IMG/VR virus record: IMGVR_UViG_3300032278_000002
Location: 1 to 64,000 of that record
From: a virus
Length of the DNA stretch: 64,000 bases
Direction: 5' to 3' (one strand)
Shown: positions 16,079 through 25,160 of the stretch, piece after piece
How the letters are laid out: each line of letters opens with the position of its first letter
Position numbering within the stretch: the stretch's first letter is position 1
Notes under the pieces: model-generated
The model's database searches: none
Seen by the model: the letters and a program-made list of their open reading frames with translations, nothing else
Told to the model about the DNA's origin: nothing
Program-made: the position numbers and the translations under genes

Positions 16079-18450
16079 TATACCTGCTGTGGTTGTTGTT
16101 GTTGCGCCATGGCTAGTTGGGCTTCCTGAGCTTGGGCAGCTTCCTCTTGAGAGTTAGCCACCGTTGCCGGAGGTGCCGCTTGAGCGACCGTGCCTTGCCC
16201 GGCCTCTTGTTGTGGTAAAATACCAAGCTGCTGCAAATCGCTTATCAATTGCTGCATGAACTTCTCCATTTCGTCCAAACGCTGCATGTTCTGCTGAACT
16301 TGTTGCTCGGCCTGATCCGGAAGAGCCTCGTCCTCGCCGTCCTCGATTTCCAAATTCAAGTCGAATCCCGTGCCGGAATTGCGGAAGATCTCGTTGATCA
16401 TGGAGAACACGCGGTTCTTGCCGATGGCCTGCACCAGTTCTGGAGAGCCAAGCAGCTGGCCCAACAATTGAGTCAGCGTCTGAGCTATCATCGGATTGGA
16501 CTGCCTTTCGGCGCCGTCCCGAGTAGTGAAAATGTAATCATGCTTCAATTTATCGAGATCTCCCAAAACGGTGTATTGAGCTGGAAGGTCTTCCCCCGTG
16601 GCATCTTCGGGAGCATCAAGCTCGAACCCGGCGTCCTCTATGGTTTTTCTGGTGTACCTCTTCAGCACGGGCACCTCGAGATCCTCGGTTCCGTGGGACA
16701 ATAGGGATTCGTACAGCAGCTTCTTCAGGCCGGCTCTTTGTTCGTCGATGCCGTCCGAAATATACGCGTACATGGTGTTGGTGGTGTTAGCCAACTCCTG
16801 AACCTCAGTGGCGGTGGACTCGGACTTGAGAGGCTGCCCCAACTCGGTGGGAGACATTATGAGCAACCTCTCGACTATCTGCAACAAACTGACGATAGAT
16901 CGGAACCCCTCGTTCACCTTCTCGGCCATACTGACTTGGATGATCTCGACCACCTTGTTGGTGTCTATCCCCAGATCCGCCGCCTTTCGGGCCGAATACA
17001 GCAGAGCCTTGGGTTCTTCGTAGTAGTTGCGCCCGCGCAAGGACTCCTTGACGTATTCCCGCATGTCCTCGGAAAGAACATCCTGATTGATCATCCAGAT
17101 TTGAGTGAGCCCGGCCTTCATGTTCAACAAGATCTGAGACAGTATGTTGCTCATCTGATCTTGATAAGGCATGAGCTCATGGGCCATGGAAGTATTCACC
17201 AAGCGGGAATCATTCTGGTTTATGCCCCCGTAAACTGCGGGAATGCTCGGAAGGAACTCTCCATATACCACAGTGGCGTCGCTAGCCACGACCAGCCTCA
17301 TCCAAATGTCCCCCTGATAATCCCCAAACCCGTCCCGCTTGGGATTAACTCGACGATAGTACTGGGTGAGAAACACCGAATCATCCTCTTGATCCTTGGT
17401 ATAAGTTCCCGTGGAAGTTCCTACGTTGGCCACTCGGTCGTTCAATAACGGGAAAGCGTCGGCATCCGCGGAAGTCTGGGCCGTCACCGACGGGAAGTTG
17501 ATGTTAATATGGGAATAGTAATAACTGAACAAAGCCCGGTACAAGTTGAAGGTATCTATCAAGCTGGACGAATACTTTATGGCCTCTCGGTTCCAATAGG
17601 CGTTGTCGTTCTTGATGTCCCGGAACCGAACAACGTCCCAATATCCTATCCAGTCGGGGCCGGTGTCCGTGTTCAATTGGGCCATGGGCTTGGCTATATC
17701 ATAAAAAGTCCGCGTGGGATGTGGGCTTACGAACTCTACCCCTTCTCTGAGCACCCGGTTCTTTATATTGACATCCCCATCGTCAAACGCCGAGGCTCGT
17801 TTGTCGTCGTAAAACTCCACTTTTCTATCCCACGCGGAAGACGAAAAAACCAAGCTGTAACCATATAGGAACATGTCCCGGATGGCTTGGTTGAAAAAGT
17901 GTCGATAACCGTACTGGTCCGACATGATCTCGATTCGCTGCGACAATACGTCGGCACGGAGCTTGTCCGCTTGGGACGTTCCTCGGGGATCATACCGGAA
18001 ATAGGGCCATAAATTGGAGAAGCGGGAACTCTGCGCCGCGGCGCGACGAGTGATATAAGACTTCAACAAGTTGACGGAAACCTCATATAAGCGGGGGAGG
18101 CTTATGTTGGTGATCTCTCCGGTGCTGTCGTACTCGGTGAAATCCTGACCGCACTGAAGATCCTCCAGTTGACTAGAGCACGCCTTCATGTCGATCTTGC
18201 CTTGCGCGTACAGCATCAAGGGAATCGTCGCTTTGTTAACGGGGTTCGAATCCCAAGCCAAGTCCACGGACTGGTATATCCGTGCGTTCTTGCAAGACCA
18301 ATCCAATCCCTCGTGGATGTGGCGCTGGATCTCGTCCTCCCACTTCTCCCTCAAATCGTGATCAGGATCTTCCACATCCTCGCACGTGAATATTTTTCGA
18401 ATGCGCTCGGAAGTGCACCCGAAATGTTTCAATACCTTCTTAGTGACCAT
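16078..18450 (-). CDS. Portal protein
   Basis: 790 residues, the size of large podovirus portals. Features: an Asp/Trp-rich N-terminal wing region (WDSNPVNKATIPLML), a central region (about residues 170-330) with conserved aromatic stretches, a predicted long helix near residues 470-560 (NEGFRSIVSLLQIVERLLIMSPTEL split across turns) and a Gln/Ala-rich, coiled C-terminal barrel (QQNMQRLDEMEKFMQQLISDL). It sits directly after the terminase and before the scaffold gene. The dodecameric ring it forms would be the DNA entry vertex. Overlaps the upstream 96-residue gene by 11 bases. Confidence 0.8.
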   Translation of the reverse strand: MVTKKVLKHFGCTSERIRKIFTCEDVEDPDHDLREKWEDEIQRHIHEGLDWSCKNARIYQSVDLAWDSNPVNKATIPLMLYAQGKIDMKACSSQLEDLQCGQDFTEYDSTGEITNISLPRLYEVSVNLLKSYITRRAAAQSSRFSNLWPYFRYDPRGTSQADKLRADVLSQRIEIMSDQYGYRHFFNQAIRDMFLYGYSLVFSSSAWDRKVEFYDDKRASAFDDGDVNIKNRVLREGVEFVSPHPTRTFYDIAKPMAQLNTDTGPDWIGYWDVVRFRDIKNDNAYWNREAIKYSSSLIDTFNLYRALFSYYYSHININFPSVTAQTSADADAFPLLNDRVANVGTSTGTYTKDQEDDSVFLTQYYRRVNPKRDGFGDYQGDIWMRLVVASDATVVYGEFLPSIPAVYGGINQNDSRLVNTSMAHELMPYQDQMSNILSQILLNMKAGLTQIWMINQDVLSEDMREYVKESLRGRNYYEEPKALLYSARKAADLGIDTNKVVEIIQVSMAEKVNEGFRSIVSLLQIVERLLIMSPTELGQPLKSESTATEVQELANTTNTMYAYISDGIDEQRAGLKKLLYESLLSHGTEDLEVPVLKRYTRKTIEDAGFELDAPEDATGEDLPAQYTVLGDLDKLKHDYIFTTRDGAERQSNPMIAQTLTQLLGQLLGSPELVQAIGKNRVFSMINEIFRNSGTGFDLNLEIEDGEDEALPDQAEQQVQQNMQRLDEMEKFMQQLISDLQQLGILPQQEAGQGTVAQAAPPATVANSQEEAAQAQEAQLAMAQQQQPQQV

Positions 18451-18730
18451 TTCTAAACACCATGGGTTCGTCGATGGGATCCGGTACCGTGTCCGACACC
18501 GCGTAGTTTTCTATCAGAGTGAACAAGATACAAACGGGGCCGGGGAACCTACCCTCTTCCCGATACTCCTCGAAATTAGTGTGATCGCACATAATCATAC
18601 TAGCTAATTCTCTCCACGTGACATCGATCAATGAACATAAGCGATCCACTCGTCGGGTATCCCACGCCTCACGTACGCCGGACTCCTTGTAATGAATATC
18701 GATCAACAGCGAGTTGTCAGCTCTTACCAC
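18440..18730 (-). CDS. Small protein between terminase and portal
   Basis: 96 residues with a GTG start at 18730, overlapping the upstream gene by 14 bases and the portal by 11. Mixed composition with several Cys and Trp; the region around residues 28-65 looks folded (SLIDVTWRELASMIMCDHTN). No family recognised. Small genes here are common and usually non-essential packaging accessories. Confidence 0.65.
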   Translation of the reverse strand: MVRADNSLLIDIHYKESGVREAWDTRRVDRLCSLIDVTWRELASMIMCDHTNFEEYREEGRFPGPVCILFTLIENYAVSDTVPDPIDEPMVFRNGH

Positions 18731-18950
18731 GCATTACCTCCAGAGCGGGGACCTTGGCGGGCTCCTTGTTCAAACTACCTGAATCAGTAACCTTGCCGTC
18801 GACTGACTCGATGTGGGCAGTCAGCGACTCGTCGGTGATCTCGCCGACCTCGACCTTCAGTTTTAAAATCATCTTGTCGCCCGGCTCCTTGCCAGAGAAC
18901 AAGTCGCGGACTTCACTGTCCTCGAGGCTCAAGTGTATAGAGTTATCCAT
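18717..18950 (-). CDS. Small acidic protein after terminase
   Basis: 77 residues starting at ATG 18950, overlapping the terminase 3' end by 8 bases. Charged, predicted beta then helix (KMILKLKVEVGEITDESLTAHI), similar in look to small OB-like phage proteins, but no family is recognised. Part of the packaging operon by overlap. Confidence 0.68.
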   Translation of the reverse strand: MDNSIHLSLEDSEVRDLFSGKEPGDKMILKLKVEVGEITDESLTAHIESVDGKVTDSGSLNKEPAKVPALEVMRGKS

Positions 18951-20514
18951 CGGATCCTATTGTGATTAGTTCATCTTCGTAGTCTGCATGTGAAACAATT
19001 TCACCCGCAGTCGTCATTTCATAGCACGCTATCGCGTAAGTCAAGGCGTCAAAGGTGTGTACGTGCTGAGACCGTCGGGGCTTGAACGGAAGCCGGGGGT
19101 CATACTTGTCAACCTTGGGTTTTTCCGACTCCAAGAACATAAGCATTTTTCGCACTTTCGTGCAATGCGCGGATATCAAAATAGATTCCTGAAGAAGCTT
19201 GGCTTGCAGCATTCGCACGCGGGCCTCGACCGAACCGGGGAACTTGGGGGCCGGGCGAAACATAATCTTGAACGACGGCTCCTCAAACGACTCGGAAACG
19301 CGCTCGGAAATCCTTTCAACGTCCAAATGGTCGTAAGTTCCACTGGCGGCGCGAAATTGATTGAACGCCGAATTGTCGGAACAATGGTCCCAAGCGAACA
19401 CGGTGTCCATCCGCTCGTTCCAGAAATTCATGCGCCGGACGACGTTGGGAACTAGTTGCTCATAAGAGATTTTGCGCTGGTGGTATACCATCTCGTCGAA
19501 AATCACCCATACCATCTTATCTTTCAGAGGTATGTTTTGCATGAACACGATGGCATTGCACACCTGACCGAGGTCATACCCCACGATGACTGGATAAGCG
19601 GGGTTCGGGAGTAGCCGTTTCTGCAAGCCGTCTCCCCGCATGTGAAGTTGCTCGAAAAAGAAATCTTTGAATATAGCGTCGCCCGACGGTCTATCCACCC
19701 ATTTGCCCTCCACCAGCCGCTGATAGTCAATGGGGTCATTGGAAACCGCATCCATCACCCGGTCATAATAATCCGAAGGTATGTTTTGCATGTTCTCGGA
19801 TATGGGGACGTGGAACACGTCAAAATCCGGTCTCTCCCCCTCCTTGTTCAACCCCCGTTCGAAAAACAACTCGTAGCACCAGTGCGAGGGCCCCTCCGGA
19901 TTGCAAGACGCGCAATATTGCTGAGGAACCTGCGCGCCCTTCTTCCGGCCCACTTGCTGCACCATGGCGTCATAATAGGAAGGCCCTTCCATGGAAGTTA
20001 TTTCATCGACGTATATCATGGAAGGCTCGATCCCCTTTACGCGCGGGGCCACCTGCTCCTCGTGGGGGAGGGACATGAGGAATATCTTGCTCCATCCTCC
20101 GTGCCGATTCTCGATGAAAACATACCGGCACCTCATCTCATCCATCTTTTCCTCGGATGTCTTAAGACCCAAGCCCCGCTCCCACTGCGGTAAAACGTCA
20201 TATATCAAGTTGGTCCAAACCCCTCCGTTAGTGGCCATGGACCTGACTTTCACCACAATCATCACCAAGGCGTTGAAGCCTTCGTAGCAATGGCGGATTA
20301 TCTTGTGCAGAAACCCAACGGACTTCCCGGAGGCACGCTCCCCATATGCGAACACGTTCTTCTTGTTGGAATCAAATATCTCCCACTGAGTCGGGTTTAG
20401 AGAGGGCGTCCACGAATCTGTCGAGCCCGGCGTCGTCGACCCCTCCTCCTCCTGATGGAGGAGGTCGTTTAGCTCTTCGACCACGTCGTCGGTTAACTTT
20501 AGTTTTTTTGCCAT
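18943..20514 (-). CDS. terL: Terminase large subunit (packaging ATPase/nuclease)
   Basis: 523 residues. Walker A GERASGKS (residues 58-65), Walker B SMIYVDEIT (about 165-173), and a C-terminal RNase-H-like nuclease beginning at VIVGYDLG with catalytic Asp314, then further acidic positions including FDALTYAI near residue 500. This is the motor that translocates DNA through the portal and cuts the concatemer. The gene lies after a TerS-like gene and before the portal. Its first 143 bases overlap the 3' end of the upstream 91-residue frame, an unusually long overlap; no Met lies between the chosen start and Walker A. Confidence 0.92.
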   Translation of the reverse strand: MAKKLKLTDDVVEELNDLLHQEEEGSTTPGSTDSWTPSLNPTQWEIFDSNKKNVFAYGERASGKSVGFLHKIIRHCYEGFNALVMIVVKVRSMATNGGVWTNLIYDVLPQWERGLGLKTSEEKMDEMRCRYVFIENRHGGWSKIFLMSLPHEEQVAPRVKGIEPSMIYVDEITSMEGPSYYDAMVQQVGRKKGAQVPQQYCASCNPEGPSHWCYELFFERGLNKEGERPDFDVFHVPISENMQNIPSDYYDRVMDAVSNDPIDYQRLVEGKWVDRPSGDAIFKDFFFEQLHMRGDGLQKRLLPNPAYPVIVGYDLGQVCNAIVFMQNIPLKDKMVWVIFDEMVYHQRKISYEQLVPNVVRRMNFWNERMDTVFAWDHCSDNSAFNQFRAASGTYDHLDVERISERVSESFEEPSFKIMFRPAPKFPGSVEARVRMLQAKLLQESILISAHCTKVRKMLMFLESEKPKVDKYDPRLPFKPRRSQHVHTFDALTYAIACYEMTTAGEIVSHADYEDELITIGSDG

Positions 20515-20647
20515 ACTGAATCAAGTCATGCTCCGGGGGGTCCAGCCCCCGGCGGTGCCAAAAACTAAGGTACTTCTCATTAAGGTACTTCTTGAAGCGG
20601 TTTGACGTAACGGGGGCATACGCGTCAGGATGAAGTTCCCTTTCCAT
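20372..20647 (-). CDS. Small protein overlapping terminase start
   Basis: 91 residues. It starts within the TerS-like gene (23-base overlap) and ends 143 bases into the TerL gene in another frame. The first 50 residues (ERELHPDAYAPVTSNRF, then NEKYLSFWHRRGLDPPEHD) look like a folded protein; the overlapping C-terminal part is low-complexity Arg/Pro/Gly. Either a true long overlap or a shorter ancestral gene read on into TerL. Function unknown; it may assist packaging. Confidence 0.55.
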   Translation of the reverse strand: MERELHPDAYAPVTSNRFKKYLNEKYLSFWHRRGLDPPEHDLIQYGKKTKVNRRRGRRAKRPPPSGGGGVDDAGLDRFVDALSKPDSVGDI

Positions 20648-21287
20648 CTTCAGGCAAAGGTTTGAATCCGGGCTTGTTCGAGGTACCGCTCCCGTCCGAC
20701 AAAAGCTTGGTCATGGCTACGGTCCCGCTCAAGATATTGTTGTAGCCCTTGAACATTTGATCGATGCACGCATTGTACGCTCGTTGCCATGTCACCTTAT
20801 CTTTTGAGTTCAAATTTTTATTTTGCAAGTATGTTTTGTCGATGTGTTCGGCCTTCTCGAAAAGCGCTACCGTGGAATACGTGACCAATCGCTGCGCGAT
20901 ATCCAAAGACCCCACCAAGAATCGACCGGCGGACTTCTCAAATCCCCCCAGCCCCTTCAACTTGTCGACGGTTTCCGGGGCGATGCCATTCCTCTCCAGC
21001 CCATCAGCTATGATATCCAGATTGTTAAGCTGCACGGCGTCTATCAACTCTCCCTGAGGAACATCGTCGCTCCGCTCCCGAGTCATGAGGGAGGCCACGG
21101 TCAGGTTGTGGAGATCGGCATTTGGGGAAAACAAGGCACGCAGCTTCTTGTCGTCCAAGATCCTATCCCGCAAAGTAGTAGTCGCTATGCCCAGTTCGGC
21201 AGCGGCCTTGGGCACGTCACAGCCAAACTTATTCAAGGCGTCCGTTATTGCCTTACGAGTCGGTGACTTTTCTTTTGACGCGGGCAT
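20625..21287 (-). CDS. Terminase small subunit-like protein
   Basis: 220 residues. Residues about 8-50 contain a helix-turn-helix of Fis or terminase type (KFGCDVPKAAAELGIATTTLRDRI), followed by a helical middle and a disordered C-terminus. HTH at the N-terminus, helical oligomerisation core and position just upstream of TerL fit the DNA-recognising small terminase. Another HTH regulator is the alternative, but the location argues for TerS. Confidence 0.68.
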   Translation of the reverse strand: MPASKEKSPTRKAITDALNKFGCDVPKAAAELGIATTTLRDRILDDKKLRALFSPNADLHNLTVASLMTRERSDDVPQGELIDAVQLNNLDIIADGLERNGIAPETVDKLKGLGGFEKSAGRFLVGSLDIAQRLVTYSTVALFEKAEHIDKTYLQNKNLNSKDKVTWQRAYNACIDQMFKGYNNILSGTVAMTKLLSDGSGTSNKPGFKPLPEDGKGTSS

Positions 21288-21744
21288 CGCAAATTTCAGA
21301 GTACCTCTTGTTCCTATAGCTGGCGATAGTTTTATGGACGGTTACGAGGCTGCTCTTCAAGAACTTAAGGCGTCTGGAATATTCAACTATTTCCCCCCGA
21401 GCCTTATCGTGAAGCTCAGCTTTCCTAGCATTCACGTCATCCACCAAAGCCTTTCGCTCGTCCCGAAGCGACACATATTGGTCGTAAACCCTCTGCAACT
21501 TGTTGTCAAACTTCTGTAAGTCAGTCAAAAGCTCGGCGTACTCCTTGCCCTTGGACGCAGCAGAGTCCAAATTGGACTGGCATTCGGTTTCTTGAGAAGT
21601 CAAGCCATCGCGTTCGCGGACCAACTCGACGTAATCAATCTCTTGACCAATCAGATCTTCGAAATCTTTTTTTCTTAAAACTCTCAGGTATCTCATTTTC
21701 ATTGTTTTGAAATATAACACGAGCTTGCTCCAGAAGTTCAGCAT
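21253..21744 (-). CDS. Coiled-coil protein upstream of TerS, start uncertain
   Basis: 163 residues with the start at 21744, chosen because GGAG lies 9 bases upstream and because earlier codons of the frame overlap the whole next gene and look like its shadow; ATG 21702 is the alternative. From about residue 25 the protein is a long charged coiled coil (DGLTSQETECQSNLDSAAS, LQKFDNKLQRVYDQYVSLRD). The last 35 bases overlap the TerS-like gene. No family recognised. Confidence 0.65.
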   Translation of the reverse strand: MLNFWSKLVLYFKTMKMRYLRVLRKKDFEDLIGQEIDYVELVRERDGLTSQETECQSNLDSAASKGKEYAELLTDLQKFDNKLQRVYDQYVSLRDERKALVDDVNARKAELHDKARGEIVEYSRRLKFLKSSLVTVHKTIASYRNKRYSEICDARVKRKVTDS

Positions 21745-22003
21745 ACTCCTTTTCTCCGACGAACTCCCGGATGAGGATGTCTTTGATTCTATGGATTTTT
21801 TCAGAAGCTTTTCGTGATACCCTTCTGGCGGGATGATGAGATCCTCCGGAGGCAAGGAACTGGAGTCGCTCTTTCTCCGGGTTATTCTCCCTCCACCTTC
21901 TAGCCTTTCGCCGATTGAGTCTCTTTTTGTCATCTTCGATTTCTTCCGGGGTCATCCCCCGGCGTCTCTCAACGGTCTCCCGACGCCTGTCCGTTGCTTG
22001 CAT
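21635..22003 (-). CDS. Basic helical protein, unknown
   Basis: 122 residues, very rich in Arg, Lys and Glu, helical throughout (PEEIEDDKKRLNRRKARRWR). The N-terminus overlaps the upstream 129-residue gene by 35 bases; the C-terminus overlaps the coiled-coil gene. Possibly DNA-binding by charge. No family recognised; it could be a small packaging or replication accessory. Confidence 0.6.
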   Translation of the reverse strand: MQATDRRRETVERRRGMTPEEIEDDKKRLNRRKARRWRENNPEKERLQFLASGGSHHPARRVSRKASEKIHRIKDILIREFVGEKEYAELLEQARVIFQNNENEIPESFKKKRFRRSDWSRD

Positions 22004-22358
22004 TAAAATATTTCTTGATTAGAGGCATGAACACGGACTTCCACTGCGAGCTGTCCTTCAAGTAAGTGAACTTGGGGCCCCCCTTCTGATTACGGTAAGC
22101 AGTCAACCGATTTCGATCGGCGGAATTCTCGGGATCAAAATCGCAAGCGGCGCAAAACGACCTCAATTCTCCCACGGAAATCTCGTCCCACGTGCGCGAG
22201 TCATAGATAGCGCGTACGCGCGCGAGGGGGATATCCGATACAATGGCTATCTCTTCGTCGGAAATGGCTCTTATTCTTTTACCCGTAAGCCGCTTCTTGG
22301 CAAAACAGCGAATGAGGTAGGGAGGGTATTCGTCCAAAAGAGCCCAAGTTGTTCGCAT
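21969..22358 (-). CDS. Putative small DNA-binding protein
   Basis: 129 residues. Residues about 30-70 (RAISDEEIAIVSDIPLARVRAIYDSRTWDEI in two turns) read like an HTH in which the recognition helix follows DIPLARVRAIYD. C-terminal part has aromatic and basic residues (FTYLKDSSQWKSVFMPLIKKYF). No specific family. It starts 19 bases downstream of the SNF2-helicase stop in the same operon. Confidence 0.65.
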   Translation of the reverse strand: MRTTWALLDEYPPYLIRCFAKKRLTGKRIRAISDEEIAIVSDIPLARVRAIYDSRTWDEISVGELRSFCAACDFDPENSADRNRLTAYRNQKGGPKFTYLKDSSQWKSVFMPLIKKYFNASNGQASGDR

Positions 22359-22377
22359 GGACTATTTTTAAAAAGAA

Positions 22378-23637
22378 CTATGAGAAAAAGTCAAGGTCTG
22401 AATCCAACAACTTGTTGAGGTTATCGATCTTAGCCTCAACCTTCTTCTTCACATTCTCCTCGATGGTGCCGGCAGCTATCACTATGCGCTGCACCGCAGG
22501 GCTCTTCGAACCCACTCTGTTGATCCTCCCCAAAGCCTGAACCAAATCCACGGCCGAATAAGAAGGAGAGACCAGCGCCACACGCGGCCGGCCGCGCGTG
22601 TCGTGTAGAGATATCCCCACGCCCCCGCACTGAATTTGGCATATGATCACTTTTTCATGATTGGTCTGGAAAAGCTCTATGTTCAGGGTTCGTTCGTCCG
22701 CGGACTGATCCCCGGTAACCAAACAAGGGGTGCCCAAGTTATTAGCCAGCTGGCGAATGCTTTCAGTGAAATTCAGAAAGACGGCCACCGAGTTCCCGGT
22801 ATTGAGGTAATCTCGAGCTAATTCAGTTATGGCAGGCACCTTCATCAACTCCACCGTCTGCCGAGCGCGCAATTGGTCGACTATAGGTAATGCCATGTCT
22901 TCCTTTCGGATCAAGGATAGTTCATCGAGGGCAGCTTGAATTTGCTTGGTTTTGCCGGTTTCCACCGAAAGGGCCTTGATTTGATTCTTCGGAAACCCCG
23001 GTATGTCAGTAGTGAGCTCGCGGTGCCCATGGTCGGGGAACAGTTTTTCATGAAGACGCTTTAACGCTTTGACGCCTCCTTTGAACTCAAAGCCGAAAGT
23101 CCCGCGGCGGACTCCGTGCTGATGCATCCAGTGAAACCAGTCGGAGCTGCCGTCATGGAAGCCTAAGACCATGCCGACCGCGTACATATCCATGGGGCTA
23201 GTAGCTATCGTCGCCGACATCATGAGGACCCTACAGTCAGTCCGAGTCAAAGCCGTCAACATCTTGGAATTCTGGGTTTTCCAGTTCTTACACCGGTGAA
23301 CTTCGTCCCATATGAACAAGCACTTGGGGGGTAGTTTCCACTTGTACTTTCGATTTTTGACAAGCCATCCCCCAAAGTCAAAGGCGGGACTCTTCACTTT
23401 TTCCGGATTTTTTATGAAAAAAGTTTTAACCCCGCATGCTTGAGCGGTTCTCTCCCAATCCGGAATGATGGTCTTGGGACACACGACCGCGATAGGCAAA
23501 TTAAGCTTCTTGGCCACCAAACAGGCCACGACGGTCTTACCGTACCCGGTGCCGGAAGCCTCGAGCGCGACCTTGTTCTTGGACAGGATCCTGTACAACT
23601 CGTCGAACCCCCGCTGCTGAAAAGGATATAATTTCAT
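22378..23637 (-). CDS. SNF2-type superfamily 2 helicase
   Basis: 419 residues with both RecA-like domains: Walker A SGTGYGKT (about residues 28-35), a DEVH box in FIWDEVHRCKNWK (about 110), motif III MMSATI, and C-terminal motifs V and VI (IICQIQCGGVGISLHD, LVQALGRINRVGS). Short compared with cellular SNF2 proteins, like compact phage versions thought to act in replication or recombination. Preceded by two TGTGTAGGAA copies, the second reaching the ATG. It follows the primase-helicase pair in the operon. Confidence 0.88.
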   Translation of the reverse strand: MKLYPFQQRGFDELYRILSKNKVALEASGTGYGKTVVACLVAKKLNLPIAVVCPKTIIPDWERTAQACGVKTFFIKNPEKVKSPAFDFGGWLVKNRKYKWKLPPKCLFIWDEVHRCKNWKTQNSKMLTALTRTDCRVLMMSATIATSPMDMYAVGMVLGFHDGSSDWFHWMHQHGVRRGTFGFEFKGGVKALKRLHEKLFPDHGHRELTTDIPGFPKNQIKALSVETGKTKQIQAALDELSLIRKEDMALPIVDQLRARQTVELMKVPAITELARDYLNTGNSVAVFLNFTESIRQLANNLGTPCLVTGDQSADERTLNIELFQTNHEKVIICQIQCGGVGISLHDTRGRPRVALVSPSYSAVDLVQALGRINRVGSKSPAVQRIVIAAGTIEENVKKKVEAKIDNLNKLLDSDLDFFS

Positions 23638-23741
23638 TTCCTACACATTCCTACACATAAAAGGCGAGGGGGCGGGCGCTAACCCGCAACTGCGTCTACC
23701 CCTAAACGCATCCCCCCGCCAAAGTGTCGTTTCAACTAACA
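23638..23741 (-). promoter_or_regulatory. Structured gap between SF3-like and SNF2 helicase genes
   Basis: 104 bases. On the minus strand, after the SF3-like gene stop, there are two short inverted repeats: TGCGT/ACGCA around a 10-base loop, then GCGGG/CCCGC around TTAGCG, in a G/C-rich stretch that could pair more widely (GGCGGGGGG with CCCGCCCCC). No T-run follows, so it is not a clear intrinsic terminator. The direct repeat TGTGTAGGAA immediately precedes the SNF2 start. Candidate mRNA-processing or translation-control site. Confidence 0.35.
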
Positions 23742-25160
23742 TCAACTAACATCCGGGTTGTATATCTTGTATCCACGGCCGCCGCTGGTCCTCGGGAGTC
23801 GAGTAACATGCTCTGGAGCAGACTTGGTCAGGAGCCCCATCAACTTGCCCATTTTACGACTGTCCTTTATTCCCAAGACGTCAAACTCCGTGGCTGCCTG
23901 CAACTGCAGCTTAGCCATGGCCTCAGAGGCGGATCCCGTCCAATCCGGTTCCTCTTGCCAATTGGTGCTGGCGGCCTTACCGGCTATCCTAGTTTTAGGG
24001 GACCCCCGGAAGAGGTATTTCCTCATAACCACCCAAAGCGCGGTGTGGTCCTCGTTGTCTTCTATCTCAAACTCGGCATCGGAGTTCATGTAGCTGGCTT
24101 GTCCAAAGCGCACACAGGGATTCTTTATCTTAAACTTGTCGAGGAAATAGGCGAAAGCAGGCAACTCGTTGATTAAATTGCTGTCCAGTTGTTCCTGTTC
24201 TTCGTCCGTGTCGTTCTTCAAACGACCCTTGAACTGTATGGGAGTGGACTTCATGACTATGAGTTTGTCGCGGGTCTCCTCCAAGGAAGGAAGACATCGC
24301 ATGGAATTGTCCGTGTTATTGACCAAAAACACTATTCGGTTGAATAACCTAGCCGACGTGAAGGACACCGCCTTCTCGTACTTGTCATGGTATTGGAACC
24401 CTTTCCCGGCGATAGCGTTCTTTATGTTCTCGCTCATCGTCAGCCTCTTGTCCAAGTCCATCGAGCCTCCGCGGTCATCCACAAGCCACATCTCGTTTCC
24501 TATGAGATCCCCGTTTCTATCAGACTGTCCCGACAGGAACGGAACCGGATTAAAGCAGGTCCTCCCGATCAACGGCCCCAATATGGCCGAAGTAAAGAAA
24601 GTTTTCCCATCGTTAGGCTCTCCCTTGAGGATAAATGCCTGCCCGGGGCGAAACCGCTGGTTGTCCAACGATTTCCTCAGGGAGGCCCTGCTACACTTCA
24701 GCCAACCGTAGAAATTATCCATTTGGCCGGAGTGTCCTCCGATAAGCTGCTCTATCAGTTCCCTTATGGTATCCCACTTGCCCGGTGCGGGCTTTATGTA
24801 AATGGGCTCGCTGTCCACAAGCACCCTCTGGTCTCCAAACTCATACACCCCCTTGCGCTTCCCGGAAATAGGAAGCTTGCCGTTGACCACGTTATTGAGC
24901 CGTATGGAACGGAGCATGCGACGGCCTAAGCCGGGCTTGCTTTCCGAACCGGGGGCCAAAGAGTAATCGAACAACAGATTCTGCAAAACATCGGCCTTCG
25001 CCATCTTCATGAGCTGCGTAACTCCCCTCGGGTCCTTGAAGAGATGGTACAAAGCTCCGTCCTGATGCACGAAGTACTCCGCTAGCACCGCGGCTTGCTT
25101 GGTCGCAACCTTGGAATTGGCCGCCGCGTTCTTGACCTTCTTGATGTTAGCTTTCTTCAA
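23742..25160 (-). CDS. SF3-like replicative helicase
   Basis: 472 residues. A P-loop GEPNDGKT lies near residue 195 inside a helicase core (FILKGEPNDGKTFFTSAIL), followed by WLVDDRGGSMDL as the Walker B/B' region and FNRIVFLVNNTDN as motif C (sensor Asn), the arrangement of D5/SF3-type phage helicases. The C-terminal 100 residues look winged-helix-like. The gene overlaps the primase gene by 14 bases, so the two make a primase-helicase pair that would replace a DnaB-type helicase. Confidence 0.78.
   Translation of the reverse strand: MKKANIKKVKNAAANSKVATKQAAVLAEYFVHQDGALYHLFKDPRGVTQLMKMAKADVLQNLLFDYSLAPGSESKPGLGRRMLRSIRLNNVVNGKLPISGKRKGVYEFGDQRVLVDSEPIYIKPAPGKWDTIRELIEQLIGGHSGQMDNFYGWLKCSRASLRKSLDNQRFRPGQAFILKGEPNDGKTFFTSAILGPLIGRTCFNPVPFLSGQSDRNGDLIGNEMWLVDDRGGSMDLDKRLTMSENIKNAIAGKGFQYHDKYEKAVSFTSARLFNRIVFLVNNTDNSMRCLPSLEETRDKLIVMKSTPIQFKGRLKNDTDEEQEQLDSNLINELPAFAYFLDKFKIKNPCVRFGQASYMNSDAEFEIEDNEDHTALWVVMRKYLFRGSPKTRIAGKAASTNWQEEPDWTGSASEAMAKLQLQAATEFDVLGIKDSRKMGKLMGLLTKSAPEHVTRLPRTSGGRGYKIYNPDVS

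Noticed and set aside
18241-18256. tRNA T-arm-like GGGGTTCGAATCCC
   Set aside because: Lies inside the portal gene, with no D-arm, anticodon stem or acceptor pairing around it.
21745-21933. N-terminal extension of the coiled-coil gene to ATG 21933
   Set aside because: It would overlap the basic helical protein almost completely, and its Ser/Lys-rich sequence looks like a frame shadow.
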